In this document: positions 1 to 5,237 of the stretch, in pieces
Layout: each line of letters opens with the position of its first letter
Position numbering within the stretch: the first letter of the stretch is position 1
Source: Candidatus Dadabacteria bacterium
GTDB taxonomy: Bacteria > Desulfobacterota_D > UBA1144 > Nemesobacterales > UBA2774
Direction of reading: 5' to 3'
NCBI GenBank assembly: GCA_004356555.1
Contig: SMWY01000088.1
Coordinates: 1 to 5,808, forward strand
Length of the DNA stretch: 5,808 bases
Made by a program: the position numbers and the translations under genes
The notes under the pieces: model-generated
Seen by the model: only the letters and a program-made list of their open reading frames with translations
Databases searched by the model: none
Told to the model about the DNA's origin: nothing

Positions 1-71
1 TCTAAATCAAATTCCTTGGCCGCAATTGAAAAAGACAATGGGATGGGCAACCCCAGTTTGCGGCATAATTG
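1..71 (+). other. Probable 3' end of an unidentified upstream gene
   Basis: A strong plus-strand terminator begins at 72, so a transcribed plus-strand gene should end in or just left of this stretch. Frame 1 is open from the window edge to a TAA at 79-81, inside the terminator stem. Frame 2 is open to a TAA at 95-97. Frame 3 stops at once (TAA at 3-5). The frame 1 tail reads ...IEKDNGMGNPSLRHNCAA and matches no family I recognise. Because the two open frames both run into the hairpin, the true gene may equally end at the frame 3 stop. I cannot assign a product. Confidence 0.3.
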
Positions 72-110
72 TGCTGCTTAAGCTCGTATGGGCTTAAGCA
101 GCATTTTTTT
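72..110 (+). terminator. Rho-independent terminator, perfect 12-bp stem
   Basis: Left arm TGCTGCTTAAGC (72-83) and right arm GCTTAAGCAGCA (92-103) are exact reverse complements around an 8-nt loop. Seven T residues follow directly (104-110). The minus-strand side lacks a T-run, so it acts on plus-strand transcripts. It should end the transcript entering from the left and insulate the gene at 307. Confidence 0.93.
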
Positions 111-306
111 GTACATTTTTGACTCTATTCTATTTTTATCCTTTTTTTGTCAACTTTGGCAATATATTTCAAATAAAATAAACATTATGGCATCTACAAT
201 TGTATACTACTTATTAGAAAGAGAAGAATAGATCCGATTTAGGTTTTATATGATAGTATTACCGCTCATATAAATTCTCAAATTAAAAATTATGGGAGGG
301 AGTATT
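111..306. other. AT-rich intergenic leader
   Basis: This stretch between the terminator and the gene at 307 is strongly AT-rich and has no credible coding frame. A TATACT hexamer at 203-208 could be a -10 box, but I see no matching -35 at normal spacing, so no promoter is called. The promoter of the 307 gene must nevertheless lie here, because the preceding terminator is strong. Confidence 0.5.
294..300 (+). promoter_or_regulatory. Shine-Dalgarno site that fixes the start at 307
   Basis: GGGAGGG lies 6 nt upstream of the ATG at 307. The in-frame ATG at 292 overlaps this site and has no Shine-Dalgarno of its own, so the five extra residues MGGSI are not part of the protein. Confidence 0.8.
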
Positions 307-630
307 ATGAAATACCTAGTAACGGGGACCGAAGGTCCGGGGTTTTTTTCTACAGATGAAGCTATAGAGATTTTAGAAAACGTTGTACTTCCCGCATTTA
401 ATGAACTCGAAGAGCTTGAGGGTGAAGGGGCTATTGTAGGGGGAGTCCCAATAGGAGAGCGCTCATTTGTATTCATAGTTGAGGCTGAATCACATGACGA
501 TGTGGACCGTACACTGCGTTCACTCTCCATGTGGGGTGCAATGGAGTGGGAAGTAGTACCCCTTCAGGATTTTGAATCGAGATCGGCTCTGGAAAGAGAA
601 ATTCTGAAAGATTTAAAAAATAAAAACTAA
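307..630 (+). CDS. Muconolactone-isomerase-like dimeric alpha/beta-barrel protein
   Basis: A 107-residue protein starting MKYLVTG. The ATG at 307 is preferred to 292 because of its well-spaced GGGAGGG. The order is a beta strand (1-7), a helix rich in Glu/Leu (17-38), the turn-strand GAIVGGVPIGERSFVFIVEA (41-60), a helix starting SHDDVDRTLRSL (62-73), and the strand WEVVPLQ (81-87). The last part parallels the 'S..E....L..LP.....I.V.PL' pattern of muconolactone delta-isomerases, which are small ferredoxin-fold proteins of about 95 residues. The charged tail (88-107) is longer than in classical members. Muconolactone isomerase acts in the beta-ketoadipate pathway, but the fold is shared with many stress-responsive and monooxygenase-like proteins, and no pathway partners (catechol dioxygenase, cycloisomerase) are in view. 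The fold assignment is fairly secure; the reaction is not. It appears monocistronic. It is cytoplasmic, with no signal peptide or membrane segment. Confidence 0.72.
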   Translation: MKYLVTGTEGPGFFSTDEAIEILENVVLPAFNELEELEGEGAIVGGVPIGERSFVFIVEAESHDDVDRTLRSLSMWGAMEWEVVPLQDFESRSALEREILKDLKNKN

Positions 631-905
631 TTCGACCTCTATATATAAGTTCTTGTACTAATCCATTGCACCCTATTTTGTGCCTTATCAGTATTAACTA
701 TTCATTAGAAAGTATAAGAAAACGGGTCGTTTATAGTTATTTTTACTTTTTTTTCTATTTTTTCATCCAATCTCAGACTTAAGTACGTACTATTTAGCGG
801 TGAGGGTACCGCGTTTTTTTTAGCTGCCAATTGCTAAAGTGGTATCTTTACTAAAATTAATTAGTAATGTTGACGGGATTACTTTCTAAATTTATTTCCG
901 TGGAT
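631..905. other. Non-coding region between convergent genes
   Basis: These 275 bases separate the convergent genes ending at 630 (+) and 906 (-). I see no coding frame. The region holds a weak AAACG-GGT-CGTTT hairpin (720-732) followed by a T-rich run, a 10-bp perfect palindrome AGTACGTACT (782-791), and the terminator at 797-821. The long distance from the stop at 630 to that terminator leaves room for a long 3' untranslated region or an independent small RNA. Confidence 0.5.
797..821 (+). terminator. Intrinsic terminator, short GC-rich stem with T8
   Basis: GCGGT (797-801) pairs with ACCGC (808-812) around a 6-nt loop. One G follows, then eight T residues (814-821). The T-run orients it to the plus strand. 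It is the best terminator for the gene at 307-630 although it lies about 170 nt past its stop codon. It faces the oncoming minus-strand operon, so it would also prevent antisense reading into the gene at 906. Confidence 0.68.
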
Positions 906-1094
906 TTATGAACTTCTTTCTTCACTCTTTTCGATAAATCTGAGCCAGTTTGGGGGGAGCTCGTTCTCATCAAGCGCAGCGTCGTGTTCACAATGATCGC
1001 ATGCGCCGCACTCTACACACTCATCAAGCCCGGCCGGGCATTCAATGCAGTGCTCTTCCTTCTTAGATTCCAGACTATCTCTCGTATCTGACAT
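906..1094 (-). CDS. Small cysteine-rich, putative metal-binding protein
   Basis: A 62-residue acidic protein with six cysteines in a CxxC-x6-CxxCxxCxxC arrangement: Cys16, Cys19, Cys26, Cys29, Cys32 and Cys35, with His15, His34 and His37 interleaved. The second block resembles the CxxCxxC part of ferredoxin cluster motifs but lacks the usual CxxxCP. Zinc, or an Fe-S cluster, are both possible. The rest is polar, ending in an amphipathic WLRFIEKSEER tail, and there is no signal peptide. The start is supported by AAGGA 5 nt upstream of the ATG, overlapping the TAA of the preceding gene. Only 8 nt separate it from the HpaB-like gene, so the two are almost certainly co-transcribed and translationally linked. 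I do not recognise a named family. A role as an electron carrier or metal-binding accessory of its neighbour is inference from position and cysteine content only. Confidence 0.75.
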   Translation of the reverse strand: MSDTRDSLESKKEEHCIECPAGLDECVECGACDHCEHDAALDENELPPNWLRFIEKSEERSS

Positions 1095-1102
1095 GGTGTT
1101 CC

Positions 1103-2533
1103 TTATACTCCGGTTATCTTTTCTATTAGTGATTTACGCTCTTCGATGTCATATTTGCGCATTATTTCCAGTCTCGTAGCTTCAGGGGAGCCGCCGCCTG
1201 AGATGCTAATCACCGAATACCAGCCGCCCTGATACGACGCGGTGATATCTTCTAATAACCTTGCTACTGAAATCCTATAATCGGTGGGGATGTCCTCACG
1301 CCCCTGTAAATAGCGGTTTAACCTCTCCCCAATATCGGGGGTTTCCATATCCTCGGGGTAGGGGGACGATACTAGTATGCCGCCCGAGGTGTCGTGCACT
1401 ATTCTGAACATATCATAGATGTGTGTGCCCTGCAGTAACTTTCCGATGTTTGAATAAATGGGGTCGGGTATGAAATTGCCCGCGCGGGTTTCGCTTCCGA
1501 ACACGGCAGCGGTTACGCCGCACGCATAGAAGGACTCTACATATTTTATTAAGTCCGCAATCTTGTTTCTTACGTGGCCTATCTTTTGCGGGTCAAGACC
1601 GTTTGCCTCAGCCAGTGCCGCTGTTGCTCCGATAAGCATATCTCCCAATCCGGCGCGTGCACCGATACAGCTTACTCTGTGATGAGTCGCGAACGACTCA
1701 GTGAGCGAGCCCGCAAAATCCCACTCTCCCGCCAGGAACACACTGTCCCATGGGATAAATACATCGTCAAAAAGTATCTGCGCTGTTGCCTGGCCGTATC
1801 TTGAAGTGAGCGGAGCGCCTGATTCGCCGGGTCTTCCTGCCTGGCGGGACACAAGCTCGATTCCGGGAGCATCAATAGGAATAGCAAACGATACTGCGTA
1901 GTCCTTATCCTGAAAGGTCATGTTTCTCGTCGGCAAAACTATTATTTCATGTGTATACGGAGCCCCGGTTACGATAGCTTTAATCCCTCTTACTATAATT
2001 CCGTCTTCGTTCTTATCAACTATCCGCAAATACAAATCAGGGTCGTGCTGCTCGTGGGGGCGCTTGGTTCTATCGCCCTTGGCGTCAGTCATAGCGACGC
2101 ACATTGTGAGGTCCTCGTCTTGGACGCGCTCGAGGTAATTTAAAAACTTCACGTGGTAATCAGTGCCGTATTTCAGATCAGTATTGTTAGTGTTTTCATA
2201 GAGTGCGTTAAGTGCGTCGTGGCAAAGATAGCGCTGCGCGCAGCCTGTCTCTCTGCAGAGGAGCCTTGTCATCTCAAGCTTCTTAAGCAGGTCGTCCTGG
2301 CTGGTGTTTATATGAAGTAGGCGGTTTACTCTTCTCCCCGTAACATGAGAGATAGCGGTCATTGTTTCTTTGTATTCGGGCAAAAGAGCATACTCATAGG
2401 TAACGGATATAGCGTTTACGCCGGGCCTGAGCAGAGGCTCGTCAACCACGCTCTCCACCTTATTCCCCTTTATATAAACAGTGGGGTGCAGCTCTCGTAG
2501 ACTTGCTTCAAATTCTTCAGGAGTTTTTAGCAT
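1103..2533 (-). CDS. HpaB / 4-hydroxybutyryl-CoA dehydratase family flavoprotein
   Basis: At 476 residues this has the normal length for the family of 4-hydroxyphenylacetate 3-monooxygenase (HpaB) and 4-hydroxybutyryl-CoA dehydratase/vinylacetyl-CoA isomerase (AbfD). Family landmarks include MTDAKGDR (148-155), DPDLYLRIV (164-172), GIIVRGIKAIVTGAPYTHE (178-196), DKDYAVSFAIP (209-219), FDDVFIPWD (255-263), the acyl-CoA-dehydrogenase-like helical region 281-345 and GGGSPEATR (446-454). It matches AbfD better than HpaB. Aligned by eye to AbfD recalled from memory, Cys99 is kept (Cys98) and His292 is kept (His285), but cluster ligands Cys103 and Cys299 become Tyr102 and Ala292. Catalytic Tyr296 and Glu455 become Cys289 and Ile442. 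The [4Fe-4S]-dependent dehydration is therefore unlikely, and an FAD-dependent oxidation, hydroxylation or isomerisation of an unknown substrate is more plausible. No flavin reductase (HpaC) is in view. Start: GAGGG lies 4 nt before the ATG. It leads a two-gene operon with the cysteine-rich protein. Confidence 0.85.
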   Translation of the reverse strand: MLKTPEEFEASLRELHPTVYIKGNKVESVVDEPLLRPGVNAISVTYEYALLPEYKETMTAISHVTGRRVNRLLHINTSQDDLLKKLEMTRLLCRETGCAQRYLCHDALNALYENTNNTDLKYGTDYHVKFLNYLERVQDEDLTMCVAMTDAKGDRTKRPHEQHDPDLYLRIVDKNEDGIIVRGIKAIVTGAPYTHEIIVLPTRNMTFQDKDYAVSFAIPIDAPGIELVSRQAGRPGESGAPLTSRYGQATAQILFDDVFIPWDSVFLAGEWDFAGSLTESFATHHRVSCIGARAGLGDMLIGATAALAEANGLDPQKIGHVRNKIADLIKYVESFYACGVTAAVFGSETRAGNFIPDPIYSNIGKLLQGTHIYDMFRIVHDTSGGILVSSPYPEDMETPDIGERLNRYLQGREDIPTDYRISVARLLEDITASYQGGWYSVISISGGGSPEATRLEIMRKYDIEERKSLIEKITGV

Positions 2534-2548
2534 TCTGCCCTCATTTGA

Positions 2549-2578
2549 AATATTCTCACATTGAGTAGTTCATGTCAA
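2549..2578 (-). promoter_or_regulatory. Candidate sigma-70 promoter of the HpaB-like operon
   Basis: On the minus strand a perfect TTGACA (-35; plus-strand 2573-2578) is followed after 18 nt by AATATT (-10; 2549-2554, four of six consensus positions). Transcription would begin around 2542, leaving a leader of only about 10 nt with the GAGGG site at its very 5' end. The short leader and weak -10 keep confidence low. Confidence 0.35.
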
Positions 2579-2586
2579 CGGGACAT
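2572..2586. promoter_or_regulatory. Candidate operator: ATGTC-N5-GACAT inverted repeat
   Basis: ATGTC (2572-2576) and GACAT (2582-2586) are exact reverse complements around AACGG. This 15-bp dyad lies between two divergent operons and overlaps the TTGACA of the candidate minus-strand promoter. A dimeric repressor or activator bound here could control both directions. No regulator gene is in the window, and short dyads also arise by chance. Confidence 0.35.
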
Positions 2587-2654
2587 TGTAGATTTTATAT
2601 TTATATTACTAAAGCTATATTAGATTATGTATTCTATACTCAAGGAGGATAGAA

Positions 2655-3080
2655 ATGTACGAAACACTGAAGCCAGGTCTAACTTTTGAATTCGATTACA
2701 CAGTTTCGGAGTCTAAAACTGTGCCATATATTTATCCCGAGTCTCCAGAAATGAGTATAATGCCAAAGGTTTTCGCAACCGGGTTTATGATTGCGCTTTT
2801 TGAATGGGCATGCATAAGGTTTATAAACGAGCACATAGACTTTCCGAGAGAGCAATCAGTCGGGATTGATGTGAATCTCAACCATACAGCCGCAACTCCT
2901 CCGGGGCTTACTGTGACTGTGCATGGAGAGCTAATAGAAGTAGACGGCAGGAAGCTCATATTTTCGATAGTTGCTCACGACGGGGTGGATGAAATATCCA
3001 GAGGTACTCACGGCAGGTTTATTGTGAATGGGGAGAAATTCGCCGCTAAAGCTGAGGAGAAAGCCCGCTCAGCGACCTGA
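2655..3080 (+). CDS. FlK-like hotdog-fold acyl-CoA thioesterase
   Basis: A 141-residue single-domain hotdog protein closely resembling FlK, the fluoroacetyl-CoA thioesterase of Streptomyces cattleya (about 139 residues), along its whole length. Shared blocks are KTVPYIYPESPE (21-32), VFATGFMIALFEWAC (39-53), NHTAATPPGLTVTVHGEL (76-93), AHDGVDEISRGTH (107-119) and the C-terminal KFAAK. The catalytic triad Thr42, Glu50, His76 of FlK corresponds to Thr42, Glu50, His77 here, and the FlK glycine 69 to Gly70. The lid phenylalanines Phe33 and Phe36, tied to FlK's fluorinated-substrate preference, are Met33 and Met36. It is therefore very probably a thioesterase of this family hydrolysing a short acyl-CoA, but fluoroacetyl-CoA specificity cannot be assumed. 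Start: AAGGAGG lies 6 nt before the ATG. It is first in a two-gene unit with the dehalogenase-like gene and divergent from the HpaB-like operon. It is cytoplasmic. Confidence 0.88.
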   Translation: MYETLKPGLTFEFDYTVSESKTVPYIYPESPEMSIMPKVFATGFMIALFEWACIRFINEHIDFPREQSVGIDVNLNHTAATPPGLTVTVHGELIEVDGRKLIFSIVAHDGVDEISRGTHGRFIVNGEKFAAKAEEKARSAT

Positions 3081-3095
3081 TTTTTTTATACTCTA

Positions 3096-3815
3096 ATGAC
3101 TAATAACCTTTCTACGGTAAAAGCACTAACTTTTGATGTGTTCGGTACAGTTGTCGACTGGCGCTCCTCTGTAATTAGAGAATGTGCCGAGCTTGGAAGG
3201 CGTGAAGGGATAATCGCTGACTGGGCTTCTTTTGCAGATAAATGGAGGGGAGGGTACGCACCCGCAATGGACCAGGTACGCAGAGGTGAGATTCCCTGGA
3301 AGAGTATAGACGAGCTTCACCGTATGGTGCTTGAGCGGCTCCTTGAGGAGTTTAATATTACGGAACTAATAGAGGATGAGAAAGTTCACCTAAACAAAGC
3401 GTGGCATAGACTCACGCCCTGGCCGGATTCTGTAGAGGGGCTTTTGAGATTAAAAGAGAAATATATAGTCGCTACACTATCAAACGGCAACATCTCTTTG
3501 CTCGTAAATATGGCAAAGTACTCTGGGCTTCCCTGGGACTGTATACTTTCTTCGGAATTGGCAAAGCACTATAAGCCTGATAAAGAGGTATATCTAACCG
3601 CGGCGTCACTTCTTGATTTAGATCCCGAGCAGATTATGATGTGCGCTGCTCACAGGGACGACCTTGAAGCGGCAAGCGCTCTTGGGCTTAAAACGGCTTA
3701 CATCTCACGCCCGCTTGAGTTTGGCCCAGAGGGAAAAACGGACGAAATAGAGGATATGCCCTTTGATATAATCGCCCAAGACATTTTGGACTTGGCTCAG
3801 AAGCTGGGCGTTTAG
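3096..3815 (+). CDS. Type II haloacid dehalogenase-like HAD hydrolase
   Basis: A 239-residue HAD-superfamily protein; L-2-haloacid dehalogenases are about 230. Motif I is LTFDVFGTVVDW (11-22) with nucleophile Asp14 and Thr18. Phe16 replaces the second Asp of HAD phosphatases, as in dehalogenases. Arg51, in KWRGGY, is the likely halide/carboxylate arginine. Motif II is TLSNGN (127-132, Ser129). Motif III is YKPDKEVY (159-166) with Lys160 and Tyr166 spaced exactly as Lys151/Tyr157 of L-DEX. Motif IV is CAAHRDDLEAA (183-193) with Asp189. The S-S-N seen there in L-DEX is A-A-H here, a variant common among annotated 'haloacid dehalogenase type II' proteins. Dehalogenation of a 2-haloacid is the best guess; another HAD hydrolysis remains possible. 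The gene follows the thioesterase by 15 nt and has no recognisable Shine-Dalgarno, yet the ATG at 3096 is the only start that keeps motif I. Confidence 0.84.
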   Translation: MTNNLSTVKALTFDVFGTVVDWRSSVIRECAELGRREGIIADWASFADKWRGGYAPAMDQVRRGEIPWKSIDELHRMVLERLLEEFNITELIEDEKVHLNKAWHRLTPWPDSVEGLLRLKEKYIVATLSNGNISLLVNMAKYSGLPWDCILSSELAKHYKPDKEVYLTAASLLDLDPEQIMMCAAHRDDLEAASALGLKTAYISRPLEFGPEGKTDEIEDMPFDIIAQDILDLAQKLGV

Positions 3816-3907
3816 CTAAAAACAACTAGGATATCATTAGTGGAAAGATTCTAGTTTGTAATAAATTTCTGAATATCCCAGGTTAGCAATTTCCAAAAAA
3901 ATAATAT
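3816..3907. other. Short gap between convergent genes, no clear terminator
   Basis: These 92 bp separate the ends of the plus-strand dehalogenase-like gene and the minus-strand FxLYD gene. They hold AT-rich imperfect dyads, AACTAG (3824-3829) with CTAGTT (3851-3856) and GGATAT (3829-3834) with ATATCC (3873-3878). Neither is followed by a proper T-run, so I call no intrinsic terminator. Confidence 0.4.
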
Positions 3908-4303
3908 CTATTCTTCTTTTATTTGAATTTCCTGTTTTTTTAATACAATTCCACTCAATTGTACCGCTACGACTCTGTTTGCCATATCATTAACACCGCC
4001 TAATTTAAAGTGCCAGGTTCCCTTAGGCCTTAAAAAACCAGTATGGCCTGGAAATGTGTCAAACATGTTATTGTCATTGTCATACAGCTCAAAGGTTATA
4101 AAGACATCGTCATAGGTATTATCACCAGTATTTTCAACTACACCAGTTATTATCTTATTCTTTTTATCAAAACTGCAACCTTTTAGTAGTTTAAGGTCTC
4201 CATCATCGAGTATGCTTTCACAATTTTCTGCAAGCCCATAATTTGCTGAAACCAGGAAAAGAAATACAAAAAATACAACAAATGAAATTGTTTTTACGCG
4301 CAT
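3908..4303 (-). CDS. Secreted FxLYD-domain protein
   Basis: A 131-residue protein with a Sec signal peptide: MRVK n-region, a hydrophobic core at 7-19 and a probable cleavage after Ala25 (GLA|EN). The mature part is a single small beta-sandwich of the FxLYD type: IITGVVENTGDNTYDDV (51-67), the signature FELYD (71-75), and a FLRPKGTWHFKL strand pair (90-101). Two cysteines (Cys28, Cys43) could form a disulfide. There is no lipobox, transmembrane anchor or catalytic motif. FxLYD domains are extracytoplasmic beta-domains of largely unknown role, often in envelope proteins; no partner is visible here. The start is supported by AGGAGG 8 nt upstream and by a good promoter. The gene is visibly richer in A and T than the HpaB-like gene, and it stands alone between two oppositely oriented units, so independent acquisition is possible but unproven. 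Confidence 0.82.
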   Translation of the reverse strand: MRVKTISFVVFFVFLFLVSANYGLAENCESILDDGDLKLLKGCSFDKKNKIITGVVENTGDNTYDDVFITFELYDNDNNMFDTFPGHTGFLRPKGTWHFKLGGVNDMANRVVAVQLSGIVLKKQEIQIKEE

Positions 4304-4336
4304 CTTTAATGCCTCCTGTAAAATAGTGTTTTAATG

Positions 4337-4365
4337 ATAAAAGCATATTATTAATAAATAGTCAA
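4337..4365 (-). promoter_or_regulatory. Sigma-70-type promoter of the FxLYD gene
   Basis: On the minus strand TTGACT (-35; plus-strand 4360-4365) is followed after exactly 17 nt by TTTTAT (-10; 4337-4342), preceded by TGC, which makes an extended -10. Transcription would start near 4330, about 27 nt before the ATG, leaving room for AGGAGG. Confidence 0.5.
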
Positions 4366-4427
4366 CTATACGGTGATATTTATCAGAACAAATACAATGT
4401 ATAAATCTAAAATTTCTATAAATAGGA

Positions 4428-4433
4428 TATAAT
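4428..4433 (+). promoter_or_regulatory. Candidate -10 box of the LOG-family gene
   Basis: A perfect TATAAT lies about 40 nt upstream of the GTG at 4473, giving a leader of about 33 nt. No convincing -35 hexamer is present at 16-18 nt, so only the -10 is called. It faces away from the FxLYD promoter within the same 169-bp divergent region. Confidence 0.35.
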
Positions 4434-4472
4434 TGTTGCTCAATAAATCTGAGATATCCAAAGGGGACTGCC

Positions 4473-5237
4473 GTGCTGGAATGGATTACTAACTTTTTAA
4501 GAAAAAAACCGCGTACAGAAGAAGAGATGGAAGAGAGAGTGTTTTTAGAAGGACCTCATTCGAGGCTACGTGAGTTCGGATTTCTGCTCCGTGTTATGTG
4601 GGGGTTCCTCTACGGGTTCCGTTCTTTACATTTTGTAGGTCCCCTGGTAACCGTGTTTGGCTCTGCCAGGACTGAGGAAGATAGCCCCTATTACCAAAAT
4701 GCCAGACAGGTGGGCAGTGAGCTTGTAAATATGGGATTTGGTGTAATGACCGGCGGCGGTCCGGGAATAATGGAAGCTGCAAACCGCGGTGCCCATGAAG
4801 CCGGAGGAACTTCGATCGGTTGCAATATTGTTCTCCCGTTTGAGCAGGAGCCAAACCCTTATCTGGATGTAATGATCAACTTTAATTATTTCTTTGTAAG
4901 AAAGGTGATGCTCCTTAAATATTCTTACGCTTTTGTCGTTATGCCCGGGGGCACGGGCACGATGGATGAGCTATTTGAAGTAATCACGCTCATCCAGACA
5001 AAAAAGATATTTAACTTCCCCGTAATTCTGATTGGGAAAGAGTATTTTACCCCGCTCATGGAGTTTTTAGATCTGATGGTTAAAGAGGGGACAATAAGCC
5101 CTGAAGACATTGATCTCTTTTTCGTTACCGATTCAATTGAAGAAGCGATGGAGCATATAAAAGTCAATATTGTAGATAAGTACGGTGTAATACTTAAGAA
5201 AGTACCTCACCCTTCAAGAATACTTCTTGAAAGGTGA
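4473..5237 (+). CDS. LOG-family nucleotide 5'-monophosphate phosphoribohydrolase
   Basis: A 254-residue protein of the LOG (Lonely Guy) / TIGR00730 Rossmann family, which releases a base from nucleoside 5'-monophosphates, including cytokinin ribotides. Motifs in order: VTVFGSAR (59-66), the phosphate-binding GGGPGIMEAANRGA (94-107), the FFVRKVML helix (140-147) with catalytic-type Arg143, and the hallmark PGGTGTMDE (158-166) ending in catalytic-type Glu166. The first 58 residues, with a hydrophobic amphipathic stretch LREFGFLLRVMWGFLYGF (32-49), extend beyond the compact plant LOG core; such extensions occur in the longer bacterial group. The start is GTG, preceded by AAGGGGA with 5 nt spacing; no better ATG keeps the FGSAR motif intact with a ribosome site. 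Bacterial substrates are probably AMP-like or modified nucleotides, and cytokinin activity cannot be read from sequence. It is cytoplasmic and probably monocistronic. Confidence 0.9.
   Translation: MLEWITNFLRKKPRTEEEMEERVFLEGPHSRLREFGFLLRVMWGFLYGFRSLHFVGPLVTVFGSARTEEDSPYYQNARQVGSELVNMGFGVMTGGGPGIMEAANRGAHEAGGTSIGCNIVLPFEQEPNPYLDVMINFNYFFVRKVMLLKYSYAFVVMPGGTGTMDELFEVITLIQTKKIFNFPVILIGKEYFTPLMEFLDLMVKEGTISPEDIDLFFVTDSIEEAMEHIKVNIVDKYGVILKKVPHPSRILLER

Noticed and set aside
246..530. A minus-strand open frame with a serine-rich product
   Set aside because: It overlaps the muconolactone-isomerase-like gene, which has a clear ribosome site and a recognisable fold. The serine run reflects antisense of its acidic codons.
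848..883. Overlapping hairpins TTACTA/TAGTAA (848-867) and AGTAAT/ATTACT (863-883), possible minus-strand terminator or switch
   Set aside because: Both stems are only 6 bp and almost all A-T, and no solid T-run follows on the minus strand. Such dyads are expected in AT-rich DNA.
1574..2143. Several open frames of 60-76 codons on the plus strand and one in another minus-strand frame
   Set aside because: They lie wholly inside the HpaB-like gene, have no ribosome site or family resemblance, and disappear as shadows of a well-supported gene.
1103..2533. Calling this gene abfD (4-hydroxybutyryl-CoA dehydratase) or hpaB
   Set aside because: Key cluster ligands and catalytic residues of AbfD are replaced, and there is no HpaC reductase or 4-hydroxyphenylacetate pathway gene nearby to support HpaB.
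3087..3098. TATACT just before the dehalogenase start, as a promoter for a leaderless transcript
   Set aside because: Transcription would begin inside or after the ATG and there is no -35 element at the right distance.
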